In this document: positions 44,885-53,510 of the stretch, piece by piece
Position numbering within the stretch: the first letter of the stretch is position 1
How the letters are laid out: every line of letters starts with the position of its first letter
Origin: Bordetella sp. H567
GTDB taxonomy: Bacteria > Pseudomonadota > Gammaproteobacteria > Burkholderiales > Burkholderiaceae_B
Direction of reading: 5' to 3'
DNA: 64,000 nucleotides
NCBI RefSeq assembly: GCF_001704295.1
Contig: NZ_CP012334.1
Coordinates: 1,934,084-1,998,083, forward strand
The notes under the pieces: generated by a model
The model's database searches: none
What the model was told of the DNA's origin: nothing
Seen by the model: only the letters and a program-made list of their open reading frames with translations
Translations under genes and position numbers: made by a program

Positions 44885-44911
44885 ACGCCGCCCTTGGGCG
44901 GCGTTTTGTTT
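44885..44911 (+). terminator. Entericidin gene terminator
   Basis: ACGCCGCC (44885-44892) pairs with GGCGGCGT (44897-44904) around CTTG, then TTTGTTTT. Separates this gene from the Tad locus. Confidence 0.93.
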
Positions 44912-45013
44912 TGGTGCGCCGCCGTGATGGTTTGATCCAGCTCGGCATCTACGAATAGCCGTCGCCTTTTGCATTGCGCACACTGGACGCCTACCACTTC
45001 GACGGAGGCATCC

Positions 45014-45280
45014 ATGCGCAAACATCGTCAACGGCAGCTCGGCCAGGGCATGACGGAGTACATCATCGTGGTCGCGCTGGTGGCCGTGGCTGCCATTGCC
45101 GTGTATCAACTGTTCGGGCAGGTCGTGCGTTCGCAGACAGCGGCCATGGCCCGCGAGCTTGCCGGCGAAAGCGGCGCCGATCAATCGCGCGCGGCACAGG
45201 CCGCGGCAGGCAAGGCGGCCGCACAGGCCAAGGCGAAATCGCTGAAGTCCTTCACCGGCAACGCCGGGGCCGCACAATGA
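45014..45280 (+). CDS. Flp-type prepilin of the Tad locus
   Basis: An 88-residue prepilin. A basic leader (MRKHRQRQLG) is followed by the type IVb cleavage motif G-QGMTEY with the required Glu at +5 and Tyr at +6, then a hydrophobic helix (IIVVALVAVAAIAVYQLFG). The C-terminal half is unusually long for Flp and rich in Ala, Lys and Gln. GGAGG precedes the ATG. Its stop overlaps the start of the next gene (ATGA). No prepilin peptidase gene is in the cluster. Confidence 0.86.
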   Translation: MRKHRQRQLGQGMTEYIIVVALVAVAAIAVYQLFGQVVRSQTAAMARELAGESGADQSRAAQAAAGKAAAQAKAKSLKSFTGNAGAAQ

Positions 45281-46758
45281 TCCCGCATGGCCGCGCGCGC
45301 GGGCAGGCCCTTCCGCTCGCCTTGGGCCTGGCCAGTTTGGGCGCCTTGTCCCTGGTCCTGCTGTACAACCTGGGCCAGACCATCGCCGCGCGGGCACGCC
45401 TGACCCATGCGGCGGACGCCGCGGCGTATAGCGGCGCGCTTGTGCAGGCGCGTGCCCTGAACCTGATCGCCTATATCAACCGGGCACAGATCGCGCACCA
45501 GGTGGCAATGGCGCATCTCGTCACCCTGGCGACGTGGGCGCAGTTCGCGCAGGCCGAACGCCAGCGCGTGCTACGCGGCAATCCGCCTGCCGCGGTGATC
45601 GCCATGCTGTTCGGGCCCACGCACGGCCAGGCCTATGCCAGCACGGTCGCGGCCGTCAACGCAGGCACGCTGGCCATGCGCTTCGCGCAGGCCTATGAGC
45701 GCCACGACACCCTCGTCCATCGCGTGCTGGCCGCATCGGTACGGGAAACGCTCGCCCACCTGCCCGATAGCCGTTTCCAGGCCATGCGCGCAGTCGTCCA
45801 GGCCAACTATCCGGAATTTGCCGTGGCCTCGGCCACGCACGTCGGCGCGGCACCGCGCGACCAACTCAGTCTGGAGCTGCGCGCGGACGACTGGCCCGGA
45901 TTCGTGCGGCGCCATGCGGGCAACGCGCGCGGGGCCTTGCGATCGACCGTGCTGGCGGCCACGGACCACTACGGTTTCCTCGCCCCGCGGAACGCGGACG
46001 CACGCAACGGCTGGCCGGTCAGTTTCCGCTGCCCGACCTGGCGGCACGAACTGCGCCGCCGCGGCGGCACTCGGCTGGGCAGCGACGGGCGCTGGCGTTC
46101 CATCGATACGCAGTCTTTCCACAAGCTGCGGTCAAACAAATACATCGGCTGCTACTACCGCGAATACGCCATGGGATGGGGCAAGGCGGAGGTCCGGAAA
46201 TCGGGCGCCGCGACCGACGATCAGCGAGGTGTGGACGCACCGGATGACTTTTCGCGGCAGGACTTCTGGCGATGGGTGCGCCAGCATACGTCCTGGGACA
46301 TCGTCAACGGCGTATCGAATCCGCTGGCCTACGCTTACTCCCTGCGTGACGTGGCGCGGCCTCATGGCACGGGGCTGCCGTCCTATGCGGAAGTGCCTGT
46401 GCGCCGGGCCGGTCGCGCCGCACGTTTCGTGCTGGCGCTGCGACAACCCGCGCCGTTGTTGTCGACCACCGATGCGCGCAGTGCGGTAGCGGCGCCGGGC
46501 GGGCGGTTCGCCTACGCCGGGTTGGCGCGGGACAACGATATCGGGGTTTTCAGCGCCGCGGAAACGTACTTCGCCAGGCCTCGGCCACGCACGGACGGTG
46601 CCGCGGAGCTGGCCACCTTGTTCCGCCCTTATTGGCAGGCGCGGCTGGCCCCGAGGCCGGATCGCAATTCCATATTCCTGCGCGCGGCCCCGTCGCCGAA
46701 CGTGTCCGCGGCGAAGGCCGGACGCCCGACGGGCATGGAGGCGGCTCATGGCCAGTGA
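45277..46758 (+). CDS. TadG-like pilus assembly protein
   Basis: A 493-residue protein. The N-terminus GQALPLALGLASLGALSLVL, then ARARLTHAADAAAYSGA, is the TadG N-terminal (Flp pilus-assembly) domain: one TM helix that leads into a large periplasmic part. Residues 100-490 have no recognised domain; four cysteine or tryptophan-rich patches (RCPTWRHELRR, YIGCYYREYAMGWG) suggest a folded surface domain. Coupled to the gene upstream and overlapping the next by 11 bp. Confidence 0.82.
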   Translation: MIPHGRARGQALPLALGLASLGALSLVLLYNLGQTIAARARLTHAADAAAYSGALVQARALNLIAYINRAQIAHQVAMAHLVTLATWAQFAQAERQRVLRGNPPAAVIAMLFGPTHGQAYASTVAAVNAGTLAMRFAQAYERHDTLVHRVLAASVRETLAHLPDSRFQAMRAVVQANYPEFAVASATHVGAAPRDQLSLELRADDWPGFVRRHAGNARGALRSTVLAATDHYGFLAPRNADARNGWPVSFRCPTWRHELRRRGGTRLGSDGRWRSIDTQSFHKLRSNKYIGCYYREYAMGWGKAEVRKSGAATDDQRGVDAPDDFSRQDFWRWVRQHTSWDIVNGVSNPLAYAYSLRDVARPHGTGLPSYAEVPVRRAGRAARFVLALRQPAPLLSTTDARSAVAAPGGRFAYAGLARDNDIGVFSAAETYFARPRPRTDGAAELATLFRPYWQARLAPRPDRNSIFLRAAPSPNVSAAKAGRPTGMEAAHGQ

Positions 46759-47422
46759 AGCACAGCGTGGCCAGGCCCTGGTCGAAGCGCTGGCCGGCTT
46801 GGCGATTCTTGGCATGCTGGGGACGGCCGTGATCAGCGTGGGCCGATTCCAGTGGCATGGTCTGCAGGCCTCTCATGTCGCACGGGTCCAGGTATTTCGT
46901 TTCGCGCTCGGCGATCGCACGGGCCTGGGCGAGGGGGCATCGGTATCCGCATCCGCTGCCGCGTTGCCGGTCGGGCCGGGCCTGATACGCACGAGCGTCA
47001 TGCGCGCCCGTGCTGCCGCGGATTTTCCCGGTCCGGGCGGCGCGGGGGCGATGGCCCTGCGGCGCGAGCTTGGTCTGGAAGACCGTGGCATGGTGCGCGC
47101 CGACGCGGCGGTGCGCGTCTTCCCGCATCGTCAGCATGGGCATGGATGGCGCTTGCGCCGCCATGCGGCCATACTGGCGGACGCCGGCCATGCGGATAGC
47201 GACGCGCGTGCGCAACAGCGCATCGGCGCGTCCCGAACGGCCTGGGGCAACGCTGCGCGCGCCAGCCATGCGGCCGCGCGAGAGGCGAAGTCGCTACTGC
47301 GGCGGGTCGATCTCGGGTGGCGGCGTCCCGCCCCGGACCTCGATTGGCTGATGCCGTGGTCGAGCCTCGTGCCGGCGGACCGGCTGGATCGCGAAGCCAG
47401 CGCGGCAGGGCGGCGCCCATGA
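46748..47422 (+). CDS. TadE/F-like pseudopilin
   Basis: A 224-residue protein with a prepilin-like start, RGQALVEALAGLAILGMLG: cleavage after the Gly would leave QALVE with Glu at +5, as in TadE/TadF. The remainder is an Arg/Ala-rich, mostly helical domain. TadE/F are minor pilins needed for Flp fibre assembly. Start overlaps the preceding stop by 11 bp; stop overlaps the next start by 4 bp. Confidence 0.78.
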   Translation: MASEAQRGQALVEALAGLAILGMLGTAVISVGRFQWHGLQASHVARVQVFRFALGDRTGLGEGASVSASAAALPVGPGLIRTSVMRARAAADFPGPGGAGAMALRRELGLEDRGMVRADAAVRVFPHRQHGHGWRLRRHAAILADAGHADSDARAQQRIGASRTAWGNAARASHAAAREAKSLLRRVDLGWRRPAPDLDWLMPWSSLVPADRLDREASAAGRRP

Positions 47423-48240
47423 AGCGTGCCGATGTCATGCTTGCGGCGGCGATCGGCGGCCTCGCGCCCATCGCGTGGCACCCGTCATGTACGGCGCATG
47501 CCTTGCCGGCCGTCGTCTCCGCCTCTGTGACGCCACCCGCCTTGCCGCCGGGCGGCGGCTACACCCCCCTCGGCGAAAGCATGCGTGTGCAAGGGCTGCC
47601 TGTCTTCGTGTGGCTGCTTGACGCGCCCGGGTCGCTGCGGGACATCGCGTCCTGGCTGTCGGCCCGGCAGCCGGCGCTGCGGGACTTATGGGTCCGCCCT
47701 GGCGCGATCGTACTCGCCGGCATCGCCGAAGGCATGCATTGGGCTGCTCGCTTGTCCGATGCCGGTGCAGGCCGGACGCAGGGCACGATTTCGGCTATGC
47801 CGGTCGACGTCGACGCGGCGTACGGTAGCCGCATCGGTACGCTCGCCGCCGGCGCGGCCGGCGGCGGGGTCGGCGCTGCGGGCGCCGGGCGCGGATCCGC
47901 CAACCCCGGGCCGTTGGCGGATCCGGCCTGGCGCCTGCCGGGAGGGCAGCTGCACTTCGAGTTCCGTTCCCGGGATGAGGCCGCGTCGATCGTCGAACAG
48001 ATATGGACGCATGCGGTTTCCCCGGCGGACCTGCGCAAACAGCTGGTCCGCGAGCTCCTTGCCGCGGGATGGCGGCCTGCGGATAGTGGCGCTCCGGGGC
48101 CGGGCGCATCAGCGATCGCGGGCGCGGCCGCGCCGCCGGCAGCGCAGTCCTGGTCGCTCGGCCGCAGGACATTGTCCCTGATCATCGTCCCGCTGGACCG
48201 GGGCAGCGGCATTACGGCCGTCACGCGCATCGGAGCGTAG
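47419..48240 (+). CDS. Exported protein of unknown function in the Tad locus
   Basis: A 273-residue protein with a signal-peptide-like N-terminus (MKRADVMLAAAIGGLAPIA). Two predicted folded parts, about residues 50-135 and 170-270, are joined by a Gly/Ala-rich linker (AAGAAGGGVGAAGAGRGSA). I recognise no family. Coupling on both sides (4-bp overlap upstream, 6-bp gap downstream) and the position between TadE and CpaB imply a role in the pilus, perhaps an outer-membrane or periplasmic accessory. Confidence 0.7.
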   Translation: MKRADVMLAAAIGGLAPIAWHPSCTAHALPAVVSASVTPPALPPGGGYTPLGESMRVQGLPVFVWLLDAPGSLRDIASWLSARQPALRDLWVRPGAIVLAGIAEGMHWAARLSDAGAGRTQGTISAMPVDVDAAYGSRIGTLAAGAAGGGVGAAGAGRGSANPGPLADPAWRLPGGQLHFEFRSRDEAASIVEQIWTHAVSPADLRKQLVRELLAAGWRPADSGAPGPGASAIAGAAAPPAAQSWSLGRRTLSLIIVPLDRGSGITAVTRIGA

Positions 48241-48246
48241 CCAGGC

Positions 48247-49176
48247 ATGTTCGACCGTATTCCGCAGCGTTGGCTGATGGCGGCCGTCACGGTGACGGCG
48301 GGTGTGTTCGCGGCATGGGCGGCGCGGCAGCACATACAAGGCCGCATCGCGCAGATCGAAGCCGAGGCGAGGGTGGCCACCGTTTCACGGCTGGTCGCCG
48401 CCTATGACCTTGCGGCCGGCACGCGGCTGGACGAGGCATATGTCGCCGTCCGCGATATCCCCGCGCAATGGGCGCCGAGCGACGCCCTGGCGCCGGAAGA
48501 CTTTGCCGCGCATACCTACAACGTGCTGGCGCATTCCCTGCGTCGCGGAGACCCCATCCTGCGTTCGCATCTGGCTCCCATGAAGGCCGCTCCCTTGTCG
48601 TCGCGCGTGCCGGCGGGACGCCGCGCGATCACGATTCCGGTGGACGATATCAATTCGCTCTCGGGCATGCTGCAGGCTGGCGATCTGCTGGATCTTTACG
48701 TCTCGTTCGAACACGGCCGTCGCCAGATTACGGCGCCCTTGCTGCAAGGCGTGCTGGTGCTGGCCACCGGCCGAGAAGGCGACGGCGAGGAGGCCGCGAC
48801 GGCGCCGTTTTCCACCATCACCCTGGACGCGGGACCGGAAGACGCGGTGAAGCTCGTCGCGGCCCGGCAGGCCGGCCGTATCACCGCCATCCTGCGGCAC
48901 CATCGCGATGCAGATACCAACCCCACGGCCGCCCGCGGGGACCTTGCCGCGCTGCTGGGCATCGCCGGCGCGGACGATACCCCGCCGCGCGCGGTACAGG
49001 TGCTGTATGGGGACCGGCCTTACGGTGATACGCCGGATGCCCGTCATGCCGATGACGACCGGCGTGCGGACTCCGGCCTGTTCGATGCCGACGTGCCGGG
49101 CGAGGTCGTCAGCGCGGGGCGCTCGCGGTCAGGCGCGGCATCCAGGCCGGATCATCGTGGGCGGGTGCGGCCTTGA
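48247..49176 (+). CDS. cpaB: Flp pilus assembly protein CpaB (RcpC)
   Basis: A 309-residue periplasmic protein with an N-terminal TM anchor (MAAVTVTAGVFAAWAA). The SAF domain follows (VAAYDLAAGTRLDEAYVAV, then DPILRSHLAPM), and the RcpC/CpaB domain has RAITIPVDDINSLSGMLQ and GDLLDLYVSF. CpaB works with the CpaC secretin at the outer membrane. The C-terminal 60 residues are polar and degenerate. The stop overlaps a TTG that opens the next frame. Confidence 0.92.
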   Translation: MFDRIPQRWLMAAVTVTAGVFAAWAARQHIQGRIAQIEAEARVATVSRLVAAYDLAAGTRLDEAYVAVRDIPAQWAPSDALAPEDFAAHTYNVLAHSLRRGDPILRSHLAPMKAAPLSSRVPAGRRAITIPVDDINSLSGMLQAGDLLDLYVSFEHGRRQITAPLLQGVLVLATGREGDGEEAATAPFSTITLDAGPEDAVKLVAARQAGRITAILRHHRDADTNPTAARGDLAALLGIAGADDTPPRAVQVLYGDRPYGDTPDARHADDDRRADSGLFDADVPGEVVSAGRSRSGAASRPDHRGRVRP

Positions 49177-49289
49177 ACAGGACGGAGCGTGGGCGACCGC
49201 GTATGCGGCGAATCGGAAGTTGGGTCGGGCGGCGAATCAGGCGACGAATCGCGCCGTGCGGTGCGCCTGCCCTCGGGGTGGACTTGGCG

Positions 49290-50720
49290 ATGCGGATTGC
49301 GCTGCGGGCGCGCCGAGGGATACGGCAATGGGTTCGGCGGCCCGCGCAGGTCGTGCTGCTGGCCGTGGCCGCGGGGGGCCCGTCAGCGCCGGCGTGCGCG
49401 GCCCAGGTGCTGACGATGGAGGTCGGTGAAACGCGTGTGTTGGCGCACCCGGGTGTCAGCCGCGTCGCGGTGGGCCATGGCGAAGTGCTGCAGGCCGTTC
49501 CCGTGGATGCCGCCGAGGTCATCGTATTCGCGCGGACCGAGGGTGAAACGTCGCTGCACGTATGGGCGCGCAAGAAGCGCAGCGCCTATACCGTGCGTGT
49601 CGCACCGGCACGGTCGCGCAGCGTGCGCGCGGAAGTCGATGCGCTGCTTGCGCGCATCCCGGGCGCGCGTGGCCAGGCGGTGGGGGACCAGATCGTCATC
49701 GAAGGCAACGATCTCTCGGACGCCGACCACGCGCGCATCGCGGCACTGGCGCAACGCTATCCCCAGGTGCTGGATTTCACGGGCAAGGTGGGTTGGGACC
49801 GCATGGTGCTGCTGGACGTCAAGGTAGTGGAATTGCCGCGCTCGCGCCTGACGGAACTGGGAGTACGGTGGGACGGCGCGAGCCAGGGCGGCCTGACGGC
49901 GGGATGGGCTCTGGATGCCGCGGCGTCCGGGCGATTGGCCGAACGGCCGGGTGAATCTCCCGTGTCCACGGCGCTGCGCGCGGCGCCGGGCGTCGGCTAC
50001 GTCGGCATGAACATGCTGCTTTCATCGCGCTTGAACCTGTTGGCGCAAAACGGCGAGGCCACCGTGCTGGCCCAGCCCCAGTTGCTGGCGCGCAGCGGGT
50101 CGACGGCGGAGTTTCTCGCCGGCGGGGAAGTGCCGTATGCCACCGTGGACAAGGACGGTAATGCGTCCACGCTGTTCAAGCCCTATGGCGTGTCCTTGCG
50201 GATTACGCCGACGATCGCGTCCAGCGGTACGGTGCGTTCGCGCATCGAGGTGGAAGCCAGTGCGGTGGACGCGTCGGTCACTGCCAACGGAGGGCCGGCC
50301 CTGAAGACGCGCCGCGCGTCGACGGAGTTCAATGTGCGCTCAGGCCGGACCTTGGTGATCGGCGGCTTTCTTTCACGCGAGCGCAACGTGGAGTCCAACG
50401 GCCTGCCGGGCTTGCGCGATATCCCGCTCCTGGGGGCGCTGTTCGGCGCGCGGCGTGAACAGTACAAGGAAACGGAATTGGCCATCTTCGTCACCCCCGT
50501 CGTGGTGTCGGAGGACCACATGTCCATGCAAACGACGGCTTCGCGTGCACAACAGCACTTGCAAGACGCTTTCCCCGCGACGACCCGCATGCTGATGTCC
50601 GAGCCGGGCGGCCGGGAAGCGGCCACCGATGGCGCATGGGATCCCTATCGAGGCGCGGGCTCGCAATGGGCGACGCCGTTGCCGCGCCGCGGTGCCAACC
50701 AATACGATTTCAAGGATTGA
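49290..50720 (+). CDS. cpaC: Tad/Flp secretin CpaC (RcpA)
   Basis: The outer-membrane channel for the Flp pilus. From the ATG at 49290 the product has 476 residues: a signal peptide (hydrophobic VVLLAVAAGG, cut near ACAA), the pilus-assembly N-terminal domain (LTMEVGETRVLAHPGVSRVA), a BON-like part, and the secretin domain with VLAQPQLLARSG, a GEVPYA loop and the terminal GLRDIPLLGALFG signature. The frame is open to a TTG at 49173 and an ATG at 49203, giving longer N-termini; the signal-peptide position favours 49290. Confidence 0.9.
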   Translation: MRIALRARRGIRQWVRRPAQVVLLAVAAGGPSAPACAAQVLTMEVGETRVLAHPGVSRVAVGHGEVLQAVPVDAAEVIVFARTEGETSLHVWARKKRSAYTVRVAPARSRSVRAEVDALLARIPGARGQAVGDQIVIEGNDLSDADHARIAALAQRYPQVLDFTGKVGWDRMVLLDVKVVELPRSRLTELGVRWDGASQGGLTAGWALDAAASGRLAERPGESPVSTALRAAPGVGYVGMNMLLSSRLNLLAQNGEATVLAQPQLLARSGSTAEFLAGGEVPYATVDKDGNASTLFKPYGVSLRITPTIASSGTVRSRIEVEASAVDASVTANGGPALKTRRASTEFNVRSGRTLVIGGFLSRERNVESNGLPGLRDIPLLGALFGARREQYKETELAIFVTPVVVSEDHMSMQTTASRAQQHLQDAFPATTRMLMSEPGGREAATDGAWDPYRGAGSQWATPLPRRGANQYDFKD

Positions 50721-50723
50721 GCC

Positions 50724-52619
50724 GTGCTGGAGATCGAACTGCAATTCGAGGATGGTACGCACCGCATCGTGCGTGTCCAGCCCCCCGTCATCCTGGGCCG
50801 CGGTCCGCACTGCGGGATCCGCGTGCGGCACTGGCGCGTGGGACGCGAGCACGCCCGTTTGCTCATGTCCGGCCAGGACGTGATGATCGAGGACGCCGGC
50901 ACGCTGTCCGGCACGCTGGTCAACGGCAAGCGAATCGCGCGTTATGGGCCCTTGGCACCGGGCGACGAGGTTCTCGTGGGGCCATGCCTCATGAAGGTGC
51001 GCCGCGAACCCTTCCTGGCCCGGATGGCGCCGGCCGATTCGTGCAGGCCGTTCGCGCCGTCGCCACGGGGCCTGGCCGCCCCGCCTTCGCTCGCGTTGGA
51101 TGCGCACAAGGGGACTTCCATGACATCCTGCCTGGCCGATCCCGGGCGCGCTTCCGTGGGGGCTTCCGTCGTGCCTTGCCCGGCGCCGCCTGCGCGGCCC
51201 GACGGTGCCGGTTACTCCGAGCGCTGCATCGCGGAACCGGCGCTGCGCGACGTGGCCGACGCGCCGGCGGTCTATGGTGCCGATGCCGGCATGCGCGCGG
51301 CCGTCGATCTGCTGCCGCACCGGCAGCGTTTGCAATCGGCCCTGCTGGACGCCCTAGACATCCGGCGACGCGATGTGGCGAAGATGAGCGACGCGCTGTT
51401 GCGCAGCGAAGCCGCCGAACGCCTGCTGGCCATTGTCCGCACGGATACGGCGATCCCGGACGGCATCGACCGGGACGCGCTGATGCGGGACGTGCTCGAT
51501 GAGGCACTCGGTTTTGGACCGTTGTCACCGTTGCTGGACGACCCGGGTATCACCGAGATCATGGTGAACCGCCACGATGAAATCTACGTGGAACGCGATG
51601 GCCGGCTGGTCCGCCACGCCGCCGCCTTCAGCAGTGAACAAGCGGTGCTGCGCGTGCTCGACCGCATCGTGGCGCCCGTGGGACGCCGCATCGACGAAAG
51701 CTCCCCCATGGTGGATGCACGCCTGGCGGACGGATCCCGGGTGAACGCGGTGGTCGCCCCCGTGGCGCTGAAGGGCGCCAGCCTGACCATACGCAAGTTT
51801 CCCAAGCGCGCCCTGGCCATGGACGACCTGGTATCGCGCGGGTCGCTGGACGCCGCCATGGCGGAATTCCTTGCCCGCTGCGTGCGCGAACGGGTGAACA
51901 TCGTCGTATCGGGCGGCACGGGTTCCGGCAAGACGACCCTGCTGAATATCCTGTCCAACGCCATTCCGCAAGGCGAACGCGTCATCACCATCGAGGACGC
52001 CGCAGAACTGCGCCTGCACCATGCGCACGTGGTCGCCCTGGAAGCCCGCCCCGCCAATATCGAAGGACGCGGCCACATCGCCATCCGCGATCTGGTGCGC
52101 AATGCGCTGCGCATGCGGCCCGACCGCATCGTGGTCGGCGAATGCCGCGGCGCGGAAGCCTTCGATATGCTGGCCGCCATGAATACCGGCCACGAAGGCT
52201 CGCTGACGACGCTGCACGCGAACAGTCCCCGTGACGCCCTGGGCCGCCTGGAAACCATGATATTGATGGCGGGCATGGAGCTGCCCTTGGCCGCGGTACG
52301 GGAACATATTGCGTCCAGCATCCATCTGATCGTGCAACAGGCACGAATGCCCGACGGCAGGCGGCTGGTCACCGCCATCGTGGAGGTAACCGGCATGGAG
52401 GGCGGACGCATACAGACCCAGCCGCTGTTCGTCCATGAGGGCGGCACGGGGCGTGGCAGCTTCACCGGCTGCGGCACGATGCCGACCTTCGCCGACGCCT
52501 GGCGCGAAGCCGGCCGCCCGCTGGACCCCGCGCTGTTCATGGGGCGCACGCCATGCGAGCCGCCCTCCATGCATGCGGGCGCCATGCACGGCGGCGCCTC
52601 CGCGGACTGGCGGCAATGA
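50724..52619 (+). CDS. cpaF: CpaF/TadA secretion ATPase with N-terminal FHA domain
   Basis: A 631-residue ATPase that powers Flp pilus assembly. Residues 215-570 are the CpaF core: Walker A GGTGSGKTT (397-405), Walker B in RPDRIVVGECRG (465-476), and the His box GHEGSLTTLHAN (489-500). Residues 1-95 form a forkhead-associated (FHA) domain: Arg26, Arg41, His43 and Asn67 occupy phosphopeptide-site positions, but the usual Ser is Gly40. Residues 96-210 are a Pro/Ala linker. Typical CpaF proteins have 400-500 residues without FHA. Start is GTG. The stop overlaps the tadB start. The FHA domain may replace the missing TadZ/CpaE in targeting or regulation; that is inference. Confidence 0.9.
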   Translation: MLEIELQFEDGTHRIVRVQPPVILGRGPHCGIRVRHWRVGREHARLLMSGQDVMIEDAGTLSGTLVNGKRIARYGPLAPGDEVLVGPCLMKVRREPFLARMAPADSCRPFAPSPRGLAAPPSLALDAHKGTSMTSCLADPGRASVGASVVPCPAPPARPDGAGYSERCIAEPALRDVADAPAVYGADAGMRAAVDLLPHRQRLQSALLDALDIRRRDVAKMSDALLRSEAAERLLAIVRTDTAIPDGIDRDALMRDVLDEALGFGPLSPLLDDPGITEIMVNRHDEIYVERDGRLVRHAAAFSSEQAVLRVLDRIVAPVGRRIDESSPMVDARLADGSRVNAVVAPVALKGASLTIRKFPKRALAMDDLVSRGSLDAAMAEFLARCVRERVNIVVSGGTGSGKTTLLNILSNAIPQGERVITIEDAAELRLHHAHVVALEARPANIEGRGHIAIRDLVRNALRMRPDRIVVGECRGAEAFDMLAAMNTGHEGSLTTLHANSPRDALGRLETMILMAGMELPLAAVREHIASSIHLIVQQARMPDGRRLVTAIVEVTGMEGGRIQTQPLFVHEGGTGRGSFTGCGTMPTFADAWREAGRPLDPALFMGRTPCEPPSMHAGAMHGGASADWRQ

Positions 52620-53461
52620 TATGGCTGGCGGCGCTGGCCGCGACATGCTGCGTCATGCTTGCATGCTGGACGGCCTACGGCTGGTTTGCCGGCGCATGGT
52701 CCCGCTACCGGCAGGTGTACACCGACGAGGCCGGCGCACGGCTGGACGAGGTATTCCTGTTCGTCGATCCGCGCCAGCTATGGGCGGCGAACCTGGCCTT
52801 TTGTTCGGCTGCCGCGATGGCGGCCTACGCAGCCACCGGCAGCGGCGCGCTCGCCGTGTTGGCCGGGCTTGCGCCGATCCGGGGCCCACACGCCCTGATC
52901 GCGCTGCTGCGGCGCCGTCGGCACCTTCGCTTCGACGCGCAGTTGCCCGATATGCTGCTGGCCCTGGGATCCAGTCTGCGTGCCGGCGCAAGCCTGACAG
53001 GGGCCCTGCGGCAATTGATCGACCACTGCGAACCGCCGGTGTCGCAGGAATTCGGCTTGATCCTGCGCGAGCAGCGCCTGGGAATCTCGTTCGATCAGGC
53101 GCTGCTCAACCTGCAGGGCCGCATGCCGACCGACGCAGCGGGGCTGGTCGTTGCGGCCCTGCGTATCGCCGCGCAGACCGGCGGCAATCTGGCGGAGGCA
53201 CTGGAACGCATCGCGACCGTGCTGTCGGCGCGCCTACAGCTTCAGGGGCGCATCCGCACGCTGACCGCGCAAGGCCGCCTGCAGGCCTGGATCGTCGGTG
53301 CATTGACGCCGGTCCTGGCGGGCGTGCTGACCTGGCTGGATCCCGTTTCGATGGCGGCCCTCTGGCATACGCCGGCGGGATGGTCGGCGCTGGCCATCAT
53401 CGCAATGCTGGAAATCGCCGGGGTGGTATGGATACGGCGCATCGTCAATATCGATATCTGA
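52616..53461 (+). CDS. tadB: Type II secretion F-domain protein TadB
   Basis: A 281-residue inner-membrane platform protein. An N-terminal TM pair precedes the T2SSF domain: LRFDAQLPDMLLALGSSLRA, then GALRQLIDHCEPP and LRIAAQTGGNLAEALERIA, with two more helices at the C-terminus. TadB and TadC form the membrane base on which the ATPase acts. Start by 4-bp overlap (ATGA) with cpaF; a longer frame from 52553 overlaps cpaF more and lacks support. Confidence 0.92.
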   Translation: MIWLAALAATCCVMLACWTAYGWFAGAWSRYRQVYTDEAGARLDEVFLFVDPRQLWAANLAFCSAAAMAAYAATGSGALAVLAGLAPIRGPHALIALLRRRRHLRFDAQLPDMLLALGSSLRAGASLTGALRQLIDHCEPPVSQEFGLILREQRLGISFDQALLNLQGRMPTDAAGLVVAALRIAAQTGGNLAEALERIATVLSARLQLQGRIRTLTAQGRLQAWIVGALTPVLAGVLTWLDPVSMAALWHTPAGWSALAIIAMLEIAGVVWIRRIVNIDI

Positions 53462-53510
53462 GGCGTCGCGCGAAGCGCCGCGCCGGTACGCGGCATGGCA
53501 TGGAGGTCCG

